64,000 nucleotides of DNA from an uncultured Mycolicibacterium sp. (GCF_937941905.1 NZ_CALDGS010000094.1:150315-214314), one strand, 5' to 3'; positions 25,988 through 34,655 are shown, counted from the stretch's first letter. Numbers and translations: made by a program. The notes: a model not told the origin generated them from the sequence alone.

Positions 25988-27001
25988 CTACGACGACATC
26001 CCGAACTCGCGCAGCCCGGCTGCGACCTTCTCGACCCCGTCGACGGTTCGAATCGACGGGTTCAGATCAGCGCCGTTGACCACGATGTACCGACGCAGTT
26101 GTACTGCGGTGAGGCGTCTGGTCACCGGGTGGGATTCCAGGAAGTCGATCTTCGCCTGCAACGCGTCACCGTCGATGGTGCGGCGACTCAGATCGGCCAG
26201 CACCAGTACGTCCGGGTTCCGTTCGGCGACCGCCTCCCAACTGACCTGTGGCCACTCCTCGTTGGTGTCGTCGAACACATTCCGCACCCCGACCGCCTGC
26301 GCGATCACACCCGGTGCGCCACAGCAGCCGGCGAAATACGGGGCCCGGATATCGGAGAACCAGAATGCTGCCGTCGTCCCTGGTTGCGCTCGGGTTTCTG
26401 ACGCCGCGCCGAGGCGATCGCGCAGCTCGGCAATCAGCTGGCGACCGCGTTCCTCGACTCCGAAGATTCTTCCAAGGTCCGAGATTTCTTCGTAGACCAA
26501 ATCCATCGTGAACGGCTCGATGCGCACGCCGTCACCATGCCCGGCATCTTTACCCGCACAATCGCTCGGCGCGAGATACGTCGGCACTCCGAGCCGTTCG
26601 AACTGTTCGCGATCGGCGACCCCGCCCGGGCCGAGGGTACCGGTGAACGATGCCGAGATGAAGTCCGGAGCGGTCTCGAGAACCGCCTCCAGTGCGGGCT
26701 TGTTGTCCGACAATCGCGGCACCCGCGCGTTCTCGCCCGCCAGATTCTCCCGAACCGGATCGGTCCAGGTAGCGGTGCCGACCATGCGATCGGCGAGCCC
26801 GAGAGACAACAGAATCTCGGTGGATCCCTGGTTGAGTGACACCGCACGTTGCGGCGACGCCGAAATCATCACCTGCCGACCACAGTTGAGCACGGTCAAC
26901 GGATAGCCGTCGCTCTCGGCCACCGCGCTCTCCACGGCTTGCCCACACCCCACCACCAACAGCGCGAACACCGCAAGCAAGGCCGGAATCCGGGCGCTCA
27001 T
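25988..27001 (-). CDS. Substrate-binding lipoprotein of the ABC importer (second copy)
   Basis: A 337-residue TroA/BtuF-type binding protein with a lipoprotein signal LLAVFALLVVGC (lipobox Cys at about 19). Core blocks are STEILLSLGLADRMVG, PDVLVLADLSRR and SHPVTRRLTAV. A twin-cysteine motif FAGCCGAPG is placed in the middle, as in the sister protein. It is roughly 50% identical by eye to the preceding gene product, so a tandem duplication is likely. The ATG overlaps the stop of the first copy by 4 bases. Confidence 0.9.
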   Translation of the reverse strand: MSARIPALLAVFALLVVGCGQAVESAVAESDGYPLTVLNCGRQVMISASPQRAVSLNQGSTEILLSLGLADRMVGTATWTDPVRENLAGENARVPRLSDNKPALEAVLETAPDFISASFTGTLGPGGVADREQFERLGVPTYLAPSDCAGKDAGHGDGVRIEPFTMDLVYEEISDLGRIFGVEERGRQLIAELRDRLGAASETRAQPGTTAAFWFSDIRAPYFAGCCGAPGVIAQAVGVRNVFDDTNEEWPQVSWEAVAERNPDVLVLADLSRRTIDGDALQAKIDFLESHPVTRRLTAVQLRRYIVVNGADLNPSIRTVDGVEKVAAGLREFGMSS

Positions 27002-28002
27002 TGCGCCAATCCGTACGACTCGAGCGCGGCGGCAAGTTTCTCCACCGCATCAACCTGCCGAATCCCAGGGTCGAGTTCTGACCCGGCCAAAACGACGAAG
27101 TGTTCATTACGAACCGCGGTCATGTTCCTGGTTACCGGATGCGATTGCAGGAAACGGCGTTTCGAATCCAGGTCGTCTCCGTCGACCCGACGCCGACTCA
27201 GGTCGGCCAGGACCAGGATATCGGGGTCCCGAGCGGCGACCGTCTCCCAGTCGACCTCCGGCCAGTCCTCGGCGATGTCCGCGAAGACATTCGTGAGTCC
27301 AAGATACTCACTGTAAAGACCTGGGGCTGAACAACATCCAGCCATGTATGGGGTACGCAACCCGGAAAACCAGTAGGCAACCGTGGTCCCCTCCACCGCG
27401 GTCACATGCGCCGCCTCGAGCCGTCGCCGGAGCCCGTCGATCAATGCAGTGCCGCGCTCCGGAACCCCGAAGATCGCCGCCAGTTCCGCAATCTCGCCGA
27501 ACAGCGTAGCGAACCGCAAAGGCTCGGAGCGGGTCACGGTTTCCCCGCTTACCTGGGCACCGGCACACACCGAAGGTGACAGATACCCAGCCACGCCGAG
27601 GTCGGCGAGCCGGGCCCGATCTCCGACCACCGCCGGAGTGAAAGTGTGTGCGCTTGCCGAGACGATGAGGTCGGGTTCGGTAGCGAGCACCGTTTCCAGA
27701 GCCGGGTCGTTGTCGGCCAGCCGTGGCACGCGAGCGTTGGCATCGGCGAGTTCGGGTAGCACCGGGTCGAACCAGGTGCTGGTACCCACCATGCGGTCGG
27801 CCAGCCCGAGCGACAGCAGGATCTCGGTGGAGGCCTGGTACAGCGACACCACGCGGCGCGGTGGTCGGTCGAAGGTGACGTCGGCACCGCAGTTCTGCAG
27901 TACCACGGGATAATCGGGTGTCGGGGTCGATGACTCGACAACGCTGCCGCTCCCACAGCCGGCGAGCAGCAGCACGGTGATAAGTGCGGTGATCGCACGC
28001 AT
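26998..28002 (-). CDS. Substrate-binding lipoprotein of the ABC importer (first copy)
   Basis: A 334-residue lipoprotein with signal ALITVLLLAGC (lipobox Cys at about 16), the block STEILLSLGLADRMVGTSTW, twin cysteines in MAGCCSAPG, and PDILVLADLSRRRVDGDDL. It is the first gene after the cobalamin riboswitch, with AAGGA about 10 bases before ATG 28002, and the first of four overlapping genes. Function inferred: capture of a corrinoid outside the membrane for the BtuC/BtuD-like pair. The two binding proteins may differ in ligand range. Confidence 0.9.
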   Translation of the reverse strand: MRAITALITVLLLAGCGSGSVVESSTPTPDYPVVLQNCGADVTFDRPPRRVVSLYQASTEILLSLGLADRMVGTSTWFDPVLPELADANARVPRLADNDPALETVLATEPDLIVSASAHTFTPAVVGDRARLADLGVAGYLSPSVCAGAQVSGETVTRSEPLRFATLFGEIAELAAIFGVPERGTALIDGLRRRLEAAHVTAVEGTTVAYWFSGLRTPYMAGCCSAPGLYSEYLGLTNVFADIAEDWPEVDWETVAARDPDILVLADLSRRRVDGDDLDSKRRFLQSHPVTRNMTAVRNEHFVVLAGSELDPGIRQVDAVEKLAAALESYGLAQ

Positions 28003-28034
28003 CCGCCACGTCCTTGGTCAGGGCCCATATCGCG

Positions 28035-28150
28035 AGGCCGTTGAACGGGTCACCGGCCCCAGGCGATCGGACTCGAGGCGAGCGCCTCACACCGTTGCGC
28101 GTCAGTTCCGGATTCGCACCGGATTCCCCCGGGGTCGGCGCCCGTACTCT
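28035..28150 (-). ncRNA. Cobalamin (B12) riboswitch
   Basis: On the minus strand the leader contains the conserved core GGGGGAATCCGGTGCGAATC (28111-28130), then GGAACTGACGCGCAAC, a variable GC-rich arm, and a B12-box-like GAGTCCGATCGCCTG (28060-28074). These match the order of cobalamin aptamer elements (GGGAA..CGGTG.GAATCCG, C.GCAAC, AGTC.G..CGCCTG). CCGACCCC and GGGGCCGG can form the closing stem. It ends about 35-60 bases before the first lipoprotein gene, so adenosylcobalamin would turn the importer off. Limits approximate. Confidence 0.88.
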
Positions 28151-28229
28151 AGCAGGAGCGGATGGCCGATTTCCCCGCGAGCAGACGCCGCCCCTTCCGG
28201 CGCGGATTTCGCGGGCGCGGTAGGACCGG

Positions 28230-29327
28230 TCAGACGCCGGCCGGGGCGTGGGCGAACAGCGGCAGCACGCCCTGGCCGACGTGGTGGATCTCCACCCGCT
28301 GCGGGTAGCCGCTGAGCACGAACTCGGTGACGCCGAGCTGCGCGTACTCGTTGAACAGCGCGGCCACCTCGGCGTAGGAGCCGACCGCGGCGGTGCCGGC
28401 GCCGTCACGCAGCAGGCTCGGGCCCGCCCACAGCCCGGGGTGGATCTCCAGGTCGCGCACCCCGACGAGCTCACCGGTGGTCAGCGCCGCCATCCGGCGC
28501 TGCCCCTCCGAGCCGCTGGCCAGGTAGCGCTCGTGGGCGCTGCGCACCGCCTCGGGGGTGAGCCCGGTCATCAGCTCCGCGGCCCGCTGCCAGGCCTCCT
28601 CGGCGGTGGGCCGGGCCACCGTGTGCAGGCGCACCCCGTAGCGCAGGGTGCGGCCGTGCCGGGCCGCGGCGGCGCGCACCCGCTCGATCTTCTCGGCGAC
28701 CTGCTCGGGCGGCTCGCACCAGGTCAGGTAGACGTCGGCGTGCTGCGCGGCGACCTCGATGGCCTCCGGCGAGCTGCCGCCGAAGTAGATCGTCGGGACG
28801 TGTTCGAGCGGGTAGGCCAGTGCCGCGCGCTCGATCCGGTAGAACTCGCCGTGGAAGCTGAACTCGGGGTTGTTCCACAGCCCGCGCAGCACGGTCAGGA
28901 ACTCGCCGGTGCGCCGGTAGCGGGCGGCCTTGTCGGCCCAGTCGCCGAACCGGCGCATCTCGTCGTCGTCGCCGCCGGTGACGACGTTGAGCGCCAGCCG
29001 GTTGCCGGTGAACCGCTGATAGGTGCCGACCTGCTGGGCCGCCGCCGTCGGCGAGAGCACCCCGGGCCGGAACGCCACCAGGTACTTCAGCCGCTCGGTG
29101 TGCTGGGCCAGTGCCGCGGTGGCGATCCAGGAGTCCTCGCAGTGGGTGCCGGTCGGGGTGAGCACCGCCTCGAAGCCGTAGCCCTCGGCCGCGCGGCCGA
29201 GCTCGGTGAGGTTCTCCAGCGTGGGCTGCAGGTGGGTGCGCAGCCGGGTCTCGGCCGCCAACCGGTTGTCGGCGATGGTGGTGGTGTCGCCGTGGGTGGG
29301 CAGGTACCAGTGGAACTTCAGCGTCAC
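28230..29327 (-). CDS. Alkanesulfonate monooxygenase-like LLM flavoprotein (SsuD-type)
   Basis: A 365-residue FMNH2-dependent monooxygenase. SsuD-like blocks are MTLKFHWYLPTHGDTT, FRPGVLSPTAAAQQVGTYQR, RLALNVVTGGDDDEMRRFGDW, TIYFGGSSPEAIEVAAQHADVYLTWCEPP and LSGYPQRVEIHHVGQGVLP. The family oxidises alkanesulfonates to aldehyde and sulfite for sulphur supply and needs a separate flavin reductase, none of which is adjacent; no SsuABC transporter is near either. Related actinobacterial copies can act on other C-S compounds such as dimethylsulfone, so the name describes the family only. It is monocistronic, followed by the B12 leader region. Confidence 0.88.
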   Translation of the reverse strand: MTLKFHWYLPTHGDTTTIADNRLAAETRLRTHLQPTLENLTELGRAAEGYGFEAVLTPTGTHCEDSWIATAALAQHTERLKYLVAFRPGVLSPTAAAQQVGTYQRFTGNRLALNVVTGGDDDEMRRFGDWADKAARYRRTGEFLTVLRGLWNNPEFSFHGEFYRIERAALAYPLEHVPTIYFGGSSPEAIEVAAQHADVYLTWCEPPEQVAEKIERVRAAAARHGRTLRYGVRLHTVARPTAEEAWQRAAELMTGLTPEAVRSAHERYLASGSEGQRRMAALTTGELVGVRDLEIHPGLWAGPSLLRDGAGTAAVGSYAEVAALFNEYAQLGVTEFVLSGYPQRVEIHHVGQGVLPLFAHAPAGV

Positions 29328-29499
29328 GGCCCCGGAGTCTGCCGCGCCGGGCGCGGACCCGCCAGATTTGCGACCAGCGTGATCGGATCCACCGCCCGGA
29401 CGGCCGGCTCCCCGACGCGGGTTCCGGGCGCCGCCTACCGGGGCGCATTCGGCGACGACGACCTGTCCAACGCTGTCGGGGAGCCGGCCGTGGTTCCGG

Positions 29500-29928
29500 T
29501 CAGCCGCGGGTGATGTAGGCCTGCAACTGCTGCTGCTCGGCCTCGAGTTCCTCCATCCGGGTCTTGACCACGTCGCCGATGCTGACGATGCCGACGAGCC
29601 GGCCGCGCTCCATGACCGGGACGTGGCGGACCCGGTTGTTGGTCATCACGGCGGCCAGGTCGTCGACGGCGTCGTCGGGGCTGCAGGTGAACACCAGGGC
29701 GGTCATGATCTCCGACACCGGGCGGGTCAGCAGGTCCGGGCCGTGTTCGTGCAGCTTGCGCACCACATCGCGCTCGGAGACCATGCCGACCACCCCCTCC
29801 GGGCCGATGACCACCATCGCGCCGATGTTGTGGGTGGCCAGCTCGGCGAGCAGCCCGGTCACCGTCGTGGTCTCGGTGACCGTGGCCACCGCCGACCCCT
29901 TGTTGCGTAGCACGTCCGCGATGCGCAT
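29500..29928 (-). CDS. CBS-domain pair protein
   Basis: A 142-residue protein that is almost entirely two CBS repeats: VTGLLAELATHNIGAMVVIGPEGVVGMVSERDVV (about 22-56) and DAVDDLAAVMTNNRVRHVPVMERGRLVGIVSIGDVV (about 86-120). Such pairs bind adenine nucleotides and act as small regulatory proteins. The C terminus MEELEAEQQQLQAYI is helical. From memory it corresponds to Rv2406c, next to lepA/Rv2405 in M. tuberculosis; here the B12 importer and SsuD genes separate them. Nothing is seen in 29328-29499. Confidence 0.9.
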   Translation of the reverse strand: MRIADVLRNKGSAVATVTETTTVTGLLAELATHNIGAMVVIGPEGVVGMVSERDVVRKLHEHGPDLLTRPVSEIMTALVFTCSPDDAVDDLAAVMTNNRVRHVPVMERGRLVGIVSIGDVVKTRMEELEAEQQQLQAYITRG

Positions 29929-29970
29929 CGCCGCCCCCGGGTGATCCAGCTCACACCAGCCTAGCGGTTG

Positions 29971-30573
29971 TCAGCGGGGCGCGCGCCACATCGGCCATAA
30001 CGTCGGCCCGCCGCCGGGGACGACGATCTCCCCGGTGACCTCGAACCCGAACCGCTCGTAGTAGGGGATGTTGACCGGGTTGGAGGACTCCAGGTAGGCG
30101 GGGGCGTGCTCGGCGTCGACGCGGTCGAGCTGGGCGCGCATCAGCGCCTGCCCGTAGCCGCGGCCGCGCACCGTCGGATCGCTGCCGATGACGGCCAGGT
30201 ACCAGTGCGGCTCGGCCGGGTGGTGCTGTTTCATCAGCTCGGCGAGCTGCTGGCCGGCCGTGGCCCGCGACCCCAGCGCGAGCAGCAGCGCCGGCAGCAT
30301 GCGCAGCTCCTCGAGCCGGGACTGTTTCCACCGGCCGGGCGGGTCCCACAGCGCCGCCCCGCCGATGTCGGCACCCGCCGCGACCTGCGGGGCGCCGGAA
30401 CGCAGAAAGTGGTGCCGGGTCATCGCGGCGAACATCCGCGGCAGCCCGCGGGCCCGGGCGGCCGGGTCGGGCAGCAGCCAGGTCATGACCGGGTCCTCGT
30501 AGAACGCCCGGCCGAGCACCGCGGCCAGCCGGCGCACCTGGTCCCGGCGCGCGGGGGTGACGTCGATCTGCAC
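29971..30573 (-). CDS. GNAT-family N-acetyltransferase
   Basis: A 200-residue acetyltransferase with the acetyl-CoA-binding motif A in LAVIGSDPTVRGRGYGQALM (Q/RxxGxG/A form) and motif B in APAYLESSNPVNIPYYERFGFEVTGE. The substrate cannot be inferred. GTG 30573 is the start. It lies 42 bases upstream of the CBS gene on the same strand and may share its transcript. Confidence 0.88.
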   Translation of the reverse strand: MQIDVTPARRDQVRRLAAVLGRAFYEDPVMTWLLPDPAARARGLPRMFAAMTRHHFLRSGAPQVAAGADIGGAALWDPPGRWKQSRLEELRMLPALLLALGSRATAGQQLAELMKQHHPAEPHWYLAVIGSDPTVRGRGYGQALMRAQLDRVDAEHAPAYLESSNPVNIPYYERFGFEVTGEIVVPGGGPTLWPMWRAPR

Positions 30574-30654
30574 GACTCAACCCTGGCACGACCGGCCCGC
30601 GGCCGGTAGCCATGGTGCTCACCGGAGTGACCCCGCCGGGTGCCGGGGAATCGG

Positions 30655-31491
30655 CTAGGCCAGTCGGGTGATCTCGACGACGACGTCCAGATCGGTCGCC
30701 CCCTCGCCGGTGTAGATGCCCTTGAGCGGGGCGACGTCGGCGTAGTCGCGGCCCACCCCGACGCTGACGTAGCGCTCGTCGATGGCCGAGTCGTTGGTGG
30801 GGTCGTAGTGCCACCAGTCGCCGGTCCAGGCCTGGATCCAGGCGTGGCTCTGCCCGTCGACGGTCTCGCCGATCTCGGCGTCGGCGCGCGGGTGCAGGTA
30901 CCCGGACACGTACCGGGCGGGGATTCCCATGGCGCGCAACAGGATCAGCGACAGGTGGGCGAAGTCCTGGCACACCCCCTTGCCCTCGCGCAGCGCGTCG
31001 AGCCCCGACGAGTGCACCCCGGTGGTGCCCTTGACGTAGGACAGCTCGCTGCGCACCCACTCCGCCGCGGCGAGCACCGCGTCCACCGGGTCGTGGCGTC
31101 GGGCGATCCGCTCGCCGACCCGTGCCACCCGCTTGCTGTACGGGGTGTAGCCGGTGGGCACGAGCACCTCGTGAAACCGGTCGGCGACCGGGTCGGATGC
31201 CAGCTCGTCCCAGCCGATCTTGGCCGGCGGTTCGTCCCGGTCGGTCTCCACCACCGACGAGGAGACCACCTCCAGCTCGGTGTGCGGGGCGTGCAGGTCG
31301 AACGCGGTGACCGCGGTGCCCCAGTAGTCGGTGTAGCGGTAGGTGCGGGTGGCCGGGACGGTCTCCACCCGGTTGATGATGACGTTCTGCCGGGAGTCCG
31401 ACCGCGGGGTGAGCCGGGCCTCGTTGAACGACGCGGTCACCGGCGACTTGTAGGCGTACCCGGTCGAGTGCACGACCCGCATGCGCCACAT
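30655..31491 (-). CDS. Transglutaminase-like cysteine protease-fold protein
   Basis: A 278-residue protein with an N-terminal beta-rich bacterial transglutaminase domain (RVVHSTGYAYKSPVTASFNEARLTPR) and the catalytic core: Cys in GVCQDFAHLSLILLRAMGIPARYVSGY, His in SHAWIQAWTG, Asp in WWHYDPTND. It is the third gene of the conserved trio ATP-grasp, alpha-E, transglutaminase-like (Rv2411c-Rv2409c order), which is thought to make and process a peptide tag or small peptide bond, but the product is not known. Its ATG shares one base with the alpha-E stop (TGATG). Confidence 0.92.
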   Translation of the reverse strand: MWRMRVVHSTGYAYKSPVTASFNEARLTPRSDSRQNVIINRVETVPATRTYRYTDYWGTAVTAFDLHAPHTELEVVSSSVVETDRDEPPAKIGWDELASDPVADRFHEVLVPTGYTPYSKRVARVGERIARRHDPVDAVLAAAEWVRSELSYVKGTTGVHSSGLDALREGKGVCQDFAHLSLILLRAMGIPARYVSGYLHPRADAEIGETVDGQSHAWIQAWTGDWWHYDPTNDSAIDERYVSVGVGRDYADVAPLKGIYTGEGATDLDVVVEITRLA

Positions 31492-32468
31492 CAGATCTCA
31501 CCCTCCTCGATGACCGCCACCGGGGCGCGGCCGGCGTCGGTCCAGGCCACCCACGGCGCGGTGTGGAAGAACTGCACCGCGATCGCCTCCCCCACCTCGT
31601 GACAGGTGCGCTGCAGGTGGGCCAGCCGCTGCTCCAGCGACTCCAGCAGCACCCCCGGCTCCAGGAACTCCAGCTCGCTGCGGGCCCGGCCGAGCAGCCG
31701 CTGCGCCTCCACGGTGACGCCGAGCCGGTTGTGCGGCCGGTGCAGCAGTTCGTCGAGGTTGTGCTCGGCCAGGCGCAGCGAGTAGAACACCGACCGCGGG
31801 AACAGCCGGTCGAGCATCATGAACTCCACCACCCGGGTGGCGTCCAGCACGCCCCGGTAGGTGCGCAGGTAGGTGTCGTGCGCACCGGCCGAGCGCAGCA
31901 GCGTCACCCAGGCCGGCGAGGAGGCGGAGTCCCCGACCCGCGACAGCAGCAGCCGCACCGTCATGTCCACCCGTTCGATGGCGCGGCCGAGCACCATGAA
32001 CCGGTAGCCGTCGTCGCGGGAGAGCGTGGAGTCGGCCAGCCCGGCGAACATCGCCGCCCGGCCCTCGATGTAGGACAGGAACTCGTGCGGGCCGAAGCGG
32101 CGAGCCGCGCGTTCCCGCTCGGGCAGCGCGTTGTAGGTGGTGTTCAGGCACTCCCAGATGTCGGTGGAGGTGACTTCCCTTGCGCCGCGGGCGTTCTCGC
32201 GCGCCGCACAGATGGCGTCGACGATGGAGGTGCCGCCCGGCACGTCCCGGCCGAACGCGACGATGTCGGTCAGCGACCACACGTCGAGCGGATGGTCCGG
32301 CGGGCTCATGCCCAGCACCCGCAGCAGGGTGCGCGCCACCCGGTCCGGGTCGACGCTGGAGTCCTCGAGCAACTGGTGCACGGTGACGTCGAGGATGCGG
32401 GCGGTGTCGTCGGCGCGCTCGACGTAGCGGCCGATCCAGTACAGCGACTCGGCGTTGCGGGCCAGCAT
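31491..32468 (-). CDS. Alpha-E domain protein
   Basis: A 325-residue all-helical protein of the Alpha-E (DUF403) family, starting MLARNAESLYWIGRYVERADDTARILDV, with HNLDELLHRPHNRLGVTVEAQRLLG in the C-terminal half. It has no recognised catalytic motif and is found almost always next to a circularly permuted ATP-grasp protein, as here. It is 8 bases after the ATP-grasp stop. It probably acts with its neighbours as one enzyme complex (inference from constant linkage). Confidence 0.93.
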   Translation of the reverse strand: MLARNAESLYWIGRYVERADDTARILDVTVHQLLEDSSVDPDRVARTLLRVLGMSPPDHPLDVWSLTDIVAFGRDVPGGTSIVDAICAARENARGAREVTSTDIWECLNTTYNALPERERAARRFGPHEFLSYIEGRAAMFAGLADSTLSRDDGYRFMVLGRAIERVDMTVRLLLSRVGDSASSPAWVTLLRSAGAHDTYLRTYRGVLDATRVVEFMMLDRLFPRSVFYSLRLAEHNLDELLHRPHNRLGVTVEAQRLLGRARSELEFLEPGVLLESLEQRLAHLQRTCHEVGEAIAVQFFHTAPWVAWTDAGRAPVAVIEEGEI

Positions 32469-32476
32469 CGGTGCTC

Positions 32477-34135
32477 CTACTGCTGCTGTTGCTGTTGCTG
32501 GGAGACCGGCACCGCGGGCTCGCGGTCGCGGTCGGACCGGGTGGTGTGCGGCAGGGTGCGCACCACCTGCGCGTCGCCGAGCTCGCGCGCGGCGCCGGAG
32601 GTGCGCGGCGCCAGCACCCAGGTGTCCTTGGAACCGCCGCCCTGGCTGGAGTTCACCACCAGCGAGCCCTCGGTGAGCGCGACCCGGGTCAGCCCGCCGG
32701 GCAGCACCCAGATGTCGTCGCCGTCGTTGACCGCGAACGGCCGCAGGTCGACGTGGCGCGGGGCGAGGTGGTCGCCGATGCGGGTGGGCACCGTGGACAG
32801 CTGCATCACCGGCTGGGCGATCCAGCCGCGCGGGTCGGTGCGGATCTTCTTGGCCAGCGCGTCAAGCTCCCTGGCGCCGGCCTGCGGCCCGAACACGATG
32901 CCGTAGCCGCCGGAGCCCTCCACCGGCTTGAGCACGAGTTCGTGCAGCCGGTCGAGCACCTCCTCGCGCTCCTCGTCGAGCCAGCAGCGGTAGGTGTCGA
33001 CGTTGGCCAGCAGCGGTTTCTCGCCCAGGTAGTACTGGATGATGGTGGGCACGTAGGTGTAGACGAGCTTGTCGTCGGCGACCCCGTTGCCGACCGCGCT
33101 GGAGATCACCACGTTGCCGGCCCGGGCGGCGTTGAGCAGCCCGGCCACCCCGAGCACCGAGTCCGGCCGGAACTGCAGCGGGTCCAGGAACGCGTCGTCG
33201 ATGCGCCGGTAGATCACGTCGACCTGGCGCTCCCCCTCGGTGGTGCGCATGTAGACGACGTTGTCGCGGCAGAACAGGTCGCGGCCCTCGACCAGCTCCA
33301 CCCCCATCTGCCGGGCCAGGAGCGAGTGCTCGAAATAGGCGGAGTTGTAGACGCCGGGGGTGAGCACCACCACGGTGGGGTCGGCCTCGTTGGTGGCGGC
33401 GGCCTTGCGCAGCGCGCGCAGCAGGTGGGCGGCGTAGTCGCCGACCGCGCGCACCCGGTGGGTGGCGAACAGGTTGGGCACCACCCGGGCCATGGTGCGG
33501 CGGTTCTCCATCACATAGGACACCCCGGACGGGGAGCGCAGGTTGTCCTCCAGCACCCGGAAGTTGCCCTGGGCGTCGCGGATCAGGTCGATGCCGGCGA
33601 CGTGGATGCGCACCCCGTTGGGCGGCTGGATGCCGAACGCCTGCCGGTGGAAGTGCTCGCAGGAGGTGATCAGCCGGCGCGGGATGACGCCGTCGCGGAG
33701 GATCTCCTGGTCGCCGTAGATGTCGTCGAGGAACAGCTCCAGCGCGCGGACCCGCTGGATGATGCCGCGCTCGAGCCGGGACCACTCCGCCGCCGAGATC
33801 ACCCGGGGCACCAGGTCCAGCGGGAACGGCCGCTCCTTGCCGGACAGCGAGAAGGTGATGCCCTGGTTGATGAAGGCCCGGTCCAGTGCCTCGGCGCGGG
33901 CCTGCAGGTCCTCGGCGTCGACCTGGGCCAGCTCGGCGTGGATGTTGCGGTACGGCGGCCGGACGTTGCCGTCGGCGTCGAACATCTCGTCGTAGGCGCC
34001 GGCGTAGCTGCCGAGGTCGCGGTAGCCGGCGAACACCCCGTCGAGCTTCGGCCGCCGGGTTCCGCCGGTGCGCCGGGAGCGGGGCGGGGTGCGCCGCGGG
34101 GCCGGTCCGTCGTCGGGCAGCGCGTGTGCAGTCAC
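32477..34135 (-). CDS. Circularly permuted ATP-grasp type 2 protein with poly-Gln tail
   Basis: A 552-residue ATP-grasp ligase of the circularly permuted type 2 family: YDEMFDADGNVRPPYRNIHAEL near the start, GIDLIRDAQGNFRVLEDNLRSPSGVSYV (metal/ATP residues), VDVIYRRIDDAFLDPL, and VLKPVEGSGGYGIVFGP. It should form an amide bond using ATP. The C terminus is odd: after PAVPVS the protein ends in seven glutamines encoded by CAG/CAA repeats at 32480-32500. I start at GTG 34135; upstream residues in the frame overlap the rpsT promoter region and lack family likeness. First gene of the conserved trio. Confidence 0.9.
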   Translation of the reverse strand: MTAHALPDDGPAPRRTPPRSRRTGGTRRPKLDGVFAGYRDLGSYAGAYDEMFDADGNVRPPYRNIHAELAQVDAEDLQARAEALDRAFINQGITFSLSGKERPFPLDLVPRVISAAEWSRLERGIIQRVRALELFLDDIYGDQEILRDGVIPRRLITSCEHFHRQAFGIQPPNGVRIHVAGIDLIRDAQGNFRVLEDNLRSPSGVSYVMENRRTMARVVPNLFATHRVRAVGDYAAHLLRALRKAAATNEADPTVVVLTPGVYNSAYFEHSLLARQMGVELVEGRDLFCRDNVVYMRTTEGERQVDVIYRRIDDAFLDPLQFRPDSVLGVAGLLNAARAGNVVISSAVGNGVADDKLVYTYVPTIIQYYLGEKPLLANVDTYRCWLDEEREEVLDRLHELVLKPVEGSGGYGIVFGPQAGARELDALAKKIRTDPRGWIAQPVMQLSTVPTRIGDHLAPRHVDLRPFAVNDGDDIWVLPGGLTRVALTEGSLVVNSSQGGGSKDTWVLAPRTSGAARELGDAQVVRTLPHTTRSDRDREPAVPVSQQQQQQQ

Positions 34136-34222
34136 CCCCACATCGTGCGGCAAAATCGCCGTTCCGGCAGGTCGACGGGGAGGGTCGGGGCGACCGCTTT
34201 GGGAGTTGCGGGCACCCGCTGG

Positions 34223-34228
34223 TAATCT
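34223..34228 (+). promoter_or_regulatory. Candidate -10 element of rpsT
   Basis: TAATCT fits the mycobacterial TANNNT -10 pattern, with a weak TTTGGG 19 bases upstream as -35. It would start transcription near 34235, giving a leader of about 70 bases before rpsT. Its AAGGA ribosome binding site is at about 34291-34295. Position and pattern only; unproven. Confidence 0.35.
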
Positions 34229-34303
34229 GATCAGTCGCTGCCCGCCGCACGGCGAGGCGAACAGGCTTGACAACCCCAGCTGAGCATCAGAAGGAACTAA
34301 CGC

Positions 34304-34576
34304 GTGGCCAATATCAAGTCGCAGCAGAAGCGCATCCGGACCAACGAGCGCCGGCGGCTTCGGAACAAGTCGGTGAAGTCGTCGCTGCACACCGCCGTCC
34401 GTGGATTCCGCGCCGCACTTGAGGCCGGCGACCGCGAGCAGGCCGAGCAGCGCCTGCGCGAGACCTGCCGCAAGCTGGACAAGGCCGTGAGCAAGGGCGT
34501 CATCCACAAGAACCAGGCCGCCAACCGCAAGTCGGCGCTGGCGCTGGCGTTCAACAAGGCCTACCCGAGCAACTGA
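34304..34576 (+). CDS. rpsT: 30S ribosomal protein S20 (bS20)
   Basis: A 90-residue basic helical protein, ANIKSQQKRIRTNERRRLRNKSVKSS at the N terminus and KGVIHKNQAANRKSALALAFN at the end, the bS20 pattern. It binds 16S rRNA early in 30S assembly. Start is GTG 34304 with AGAAGGA 8 bases upstream. It is a single-gene unit divergent from the ATP-grasp gene and convergent with holA, followed by two hairpins. Confidence 0.97.
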   Translation: MANIKSQQKRIRTNERRRLRNKSVKSSLHTAVRGFRAALEAGDREQAEQRLRETCRKLDKAVSKGVIHKNQAANRKSALALAFNKAYPSN

Positions 34577-34641
34577 CCCCCTCCGGCCGCGAGCCGGTTG
34601 GGGTGCCCCGAGCGGGCCGACCCGAGGGTCGGTCCGCTTTT
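34576..34641 (+). terminator. Two tandem hairpins after rpsT
   Basis: The first stem pairs CCCC-CCGGC with GCCGG-GGGG (about 34577-34603). The second pairs AGCGG-CCGACC (34611-34623) with GGTCGGTCCGCT (34627-34638) across one mismatch and is followed by TTTT, a standard rho-independent form. They separate rpsT from the convergent holA. Confidence 0.8.
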
Positions 34642-34655
34642 CGGCGTTTCGGGCG

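Noticed and set aside
28230..29327. Membership of the SsuD-like gene in the B12-controlled operon
   Set aside because: It lies upstream of the riboswitch on the same strand and is separated by the leader; the riboswitch acts on the lipoprotein genes only.
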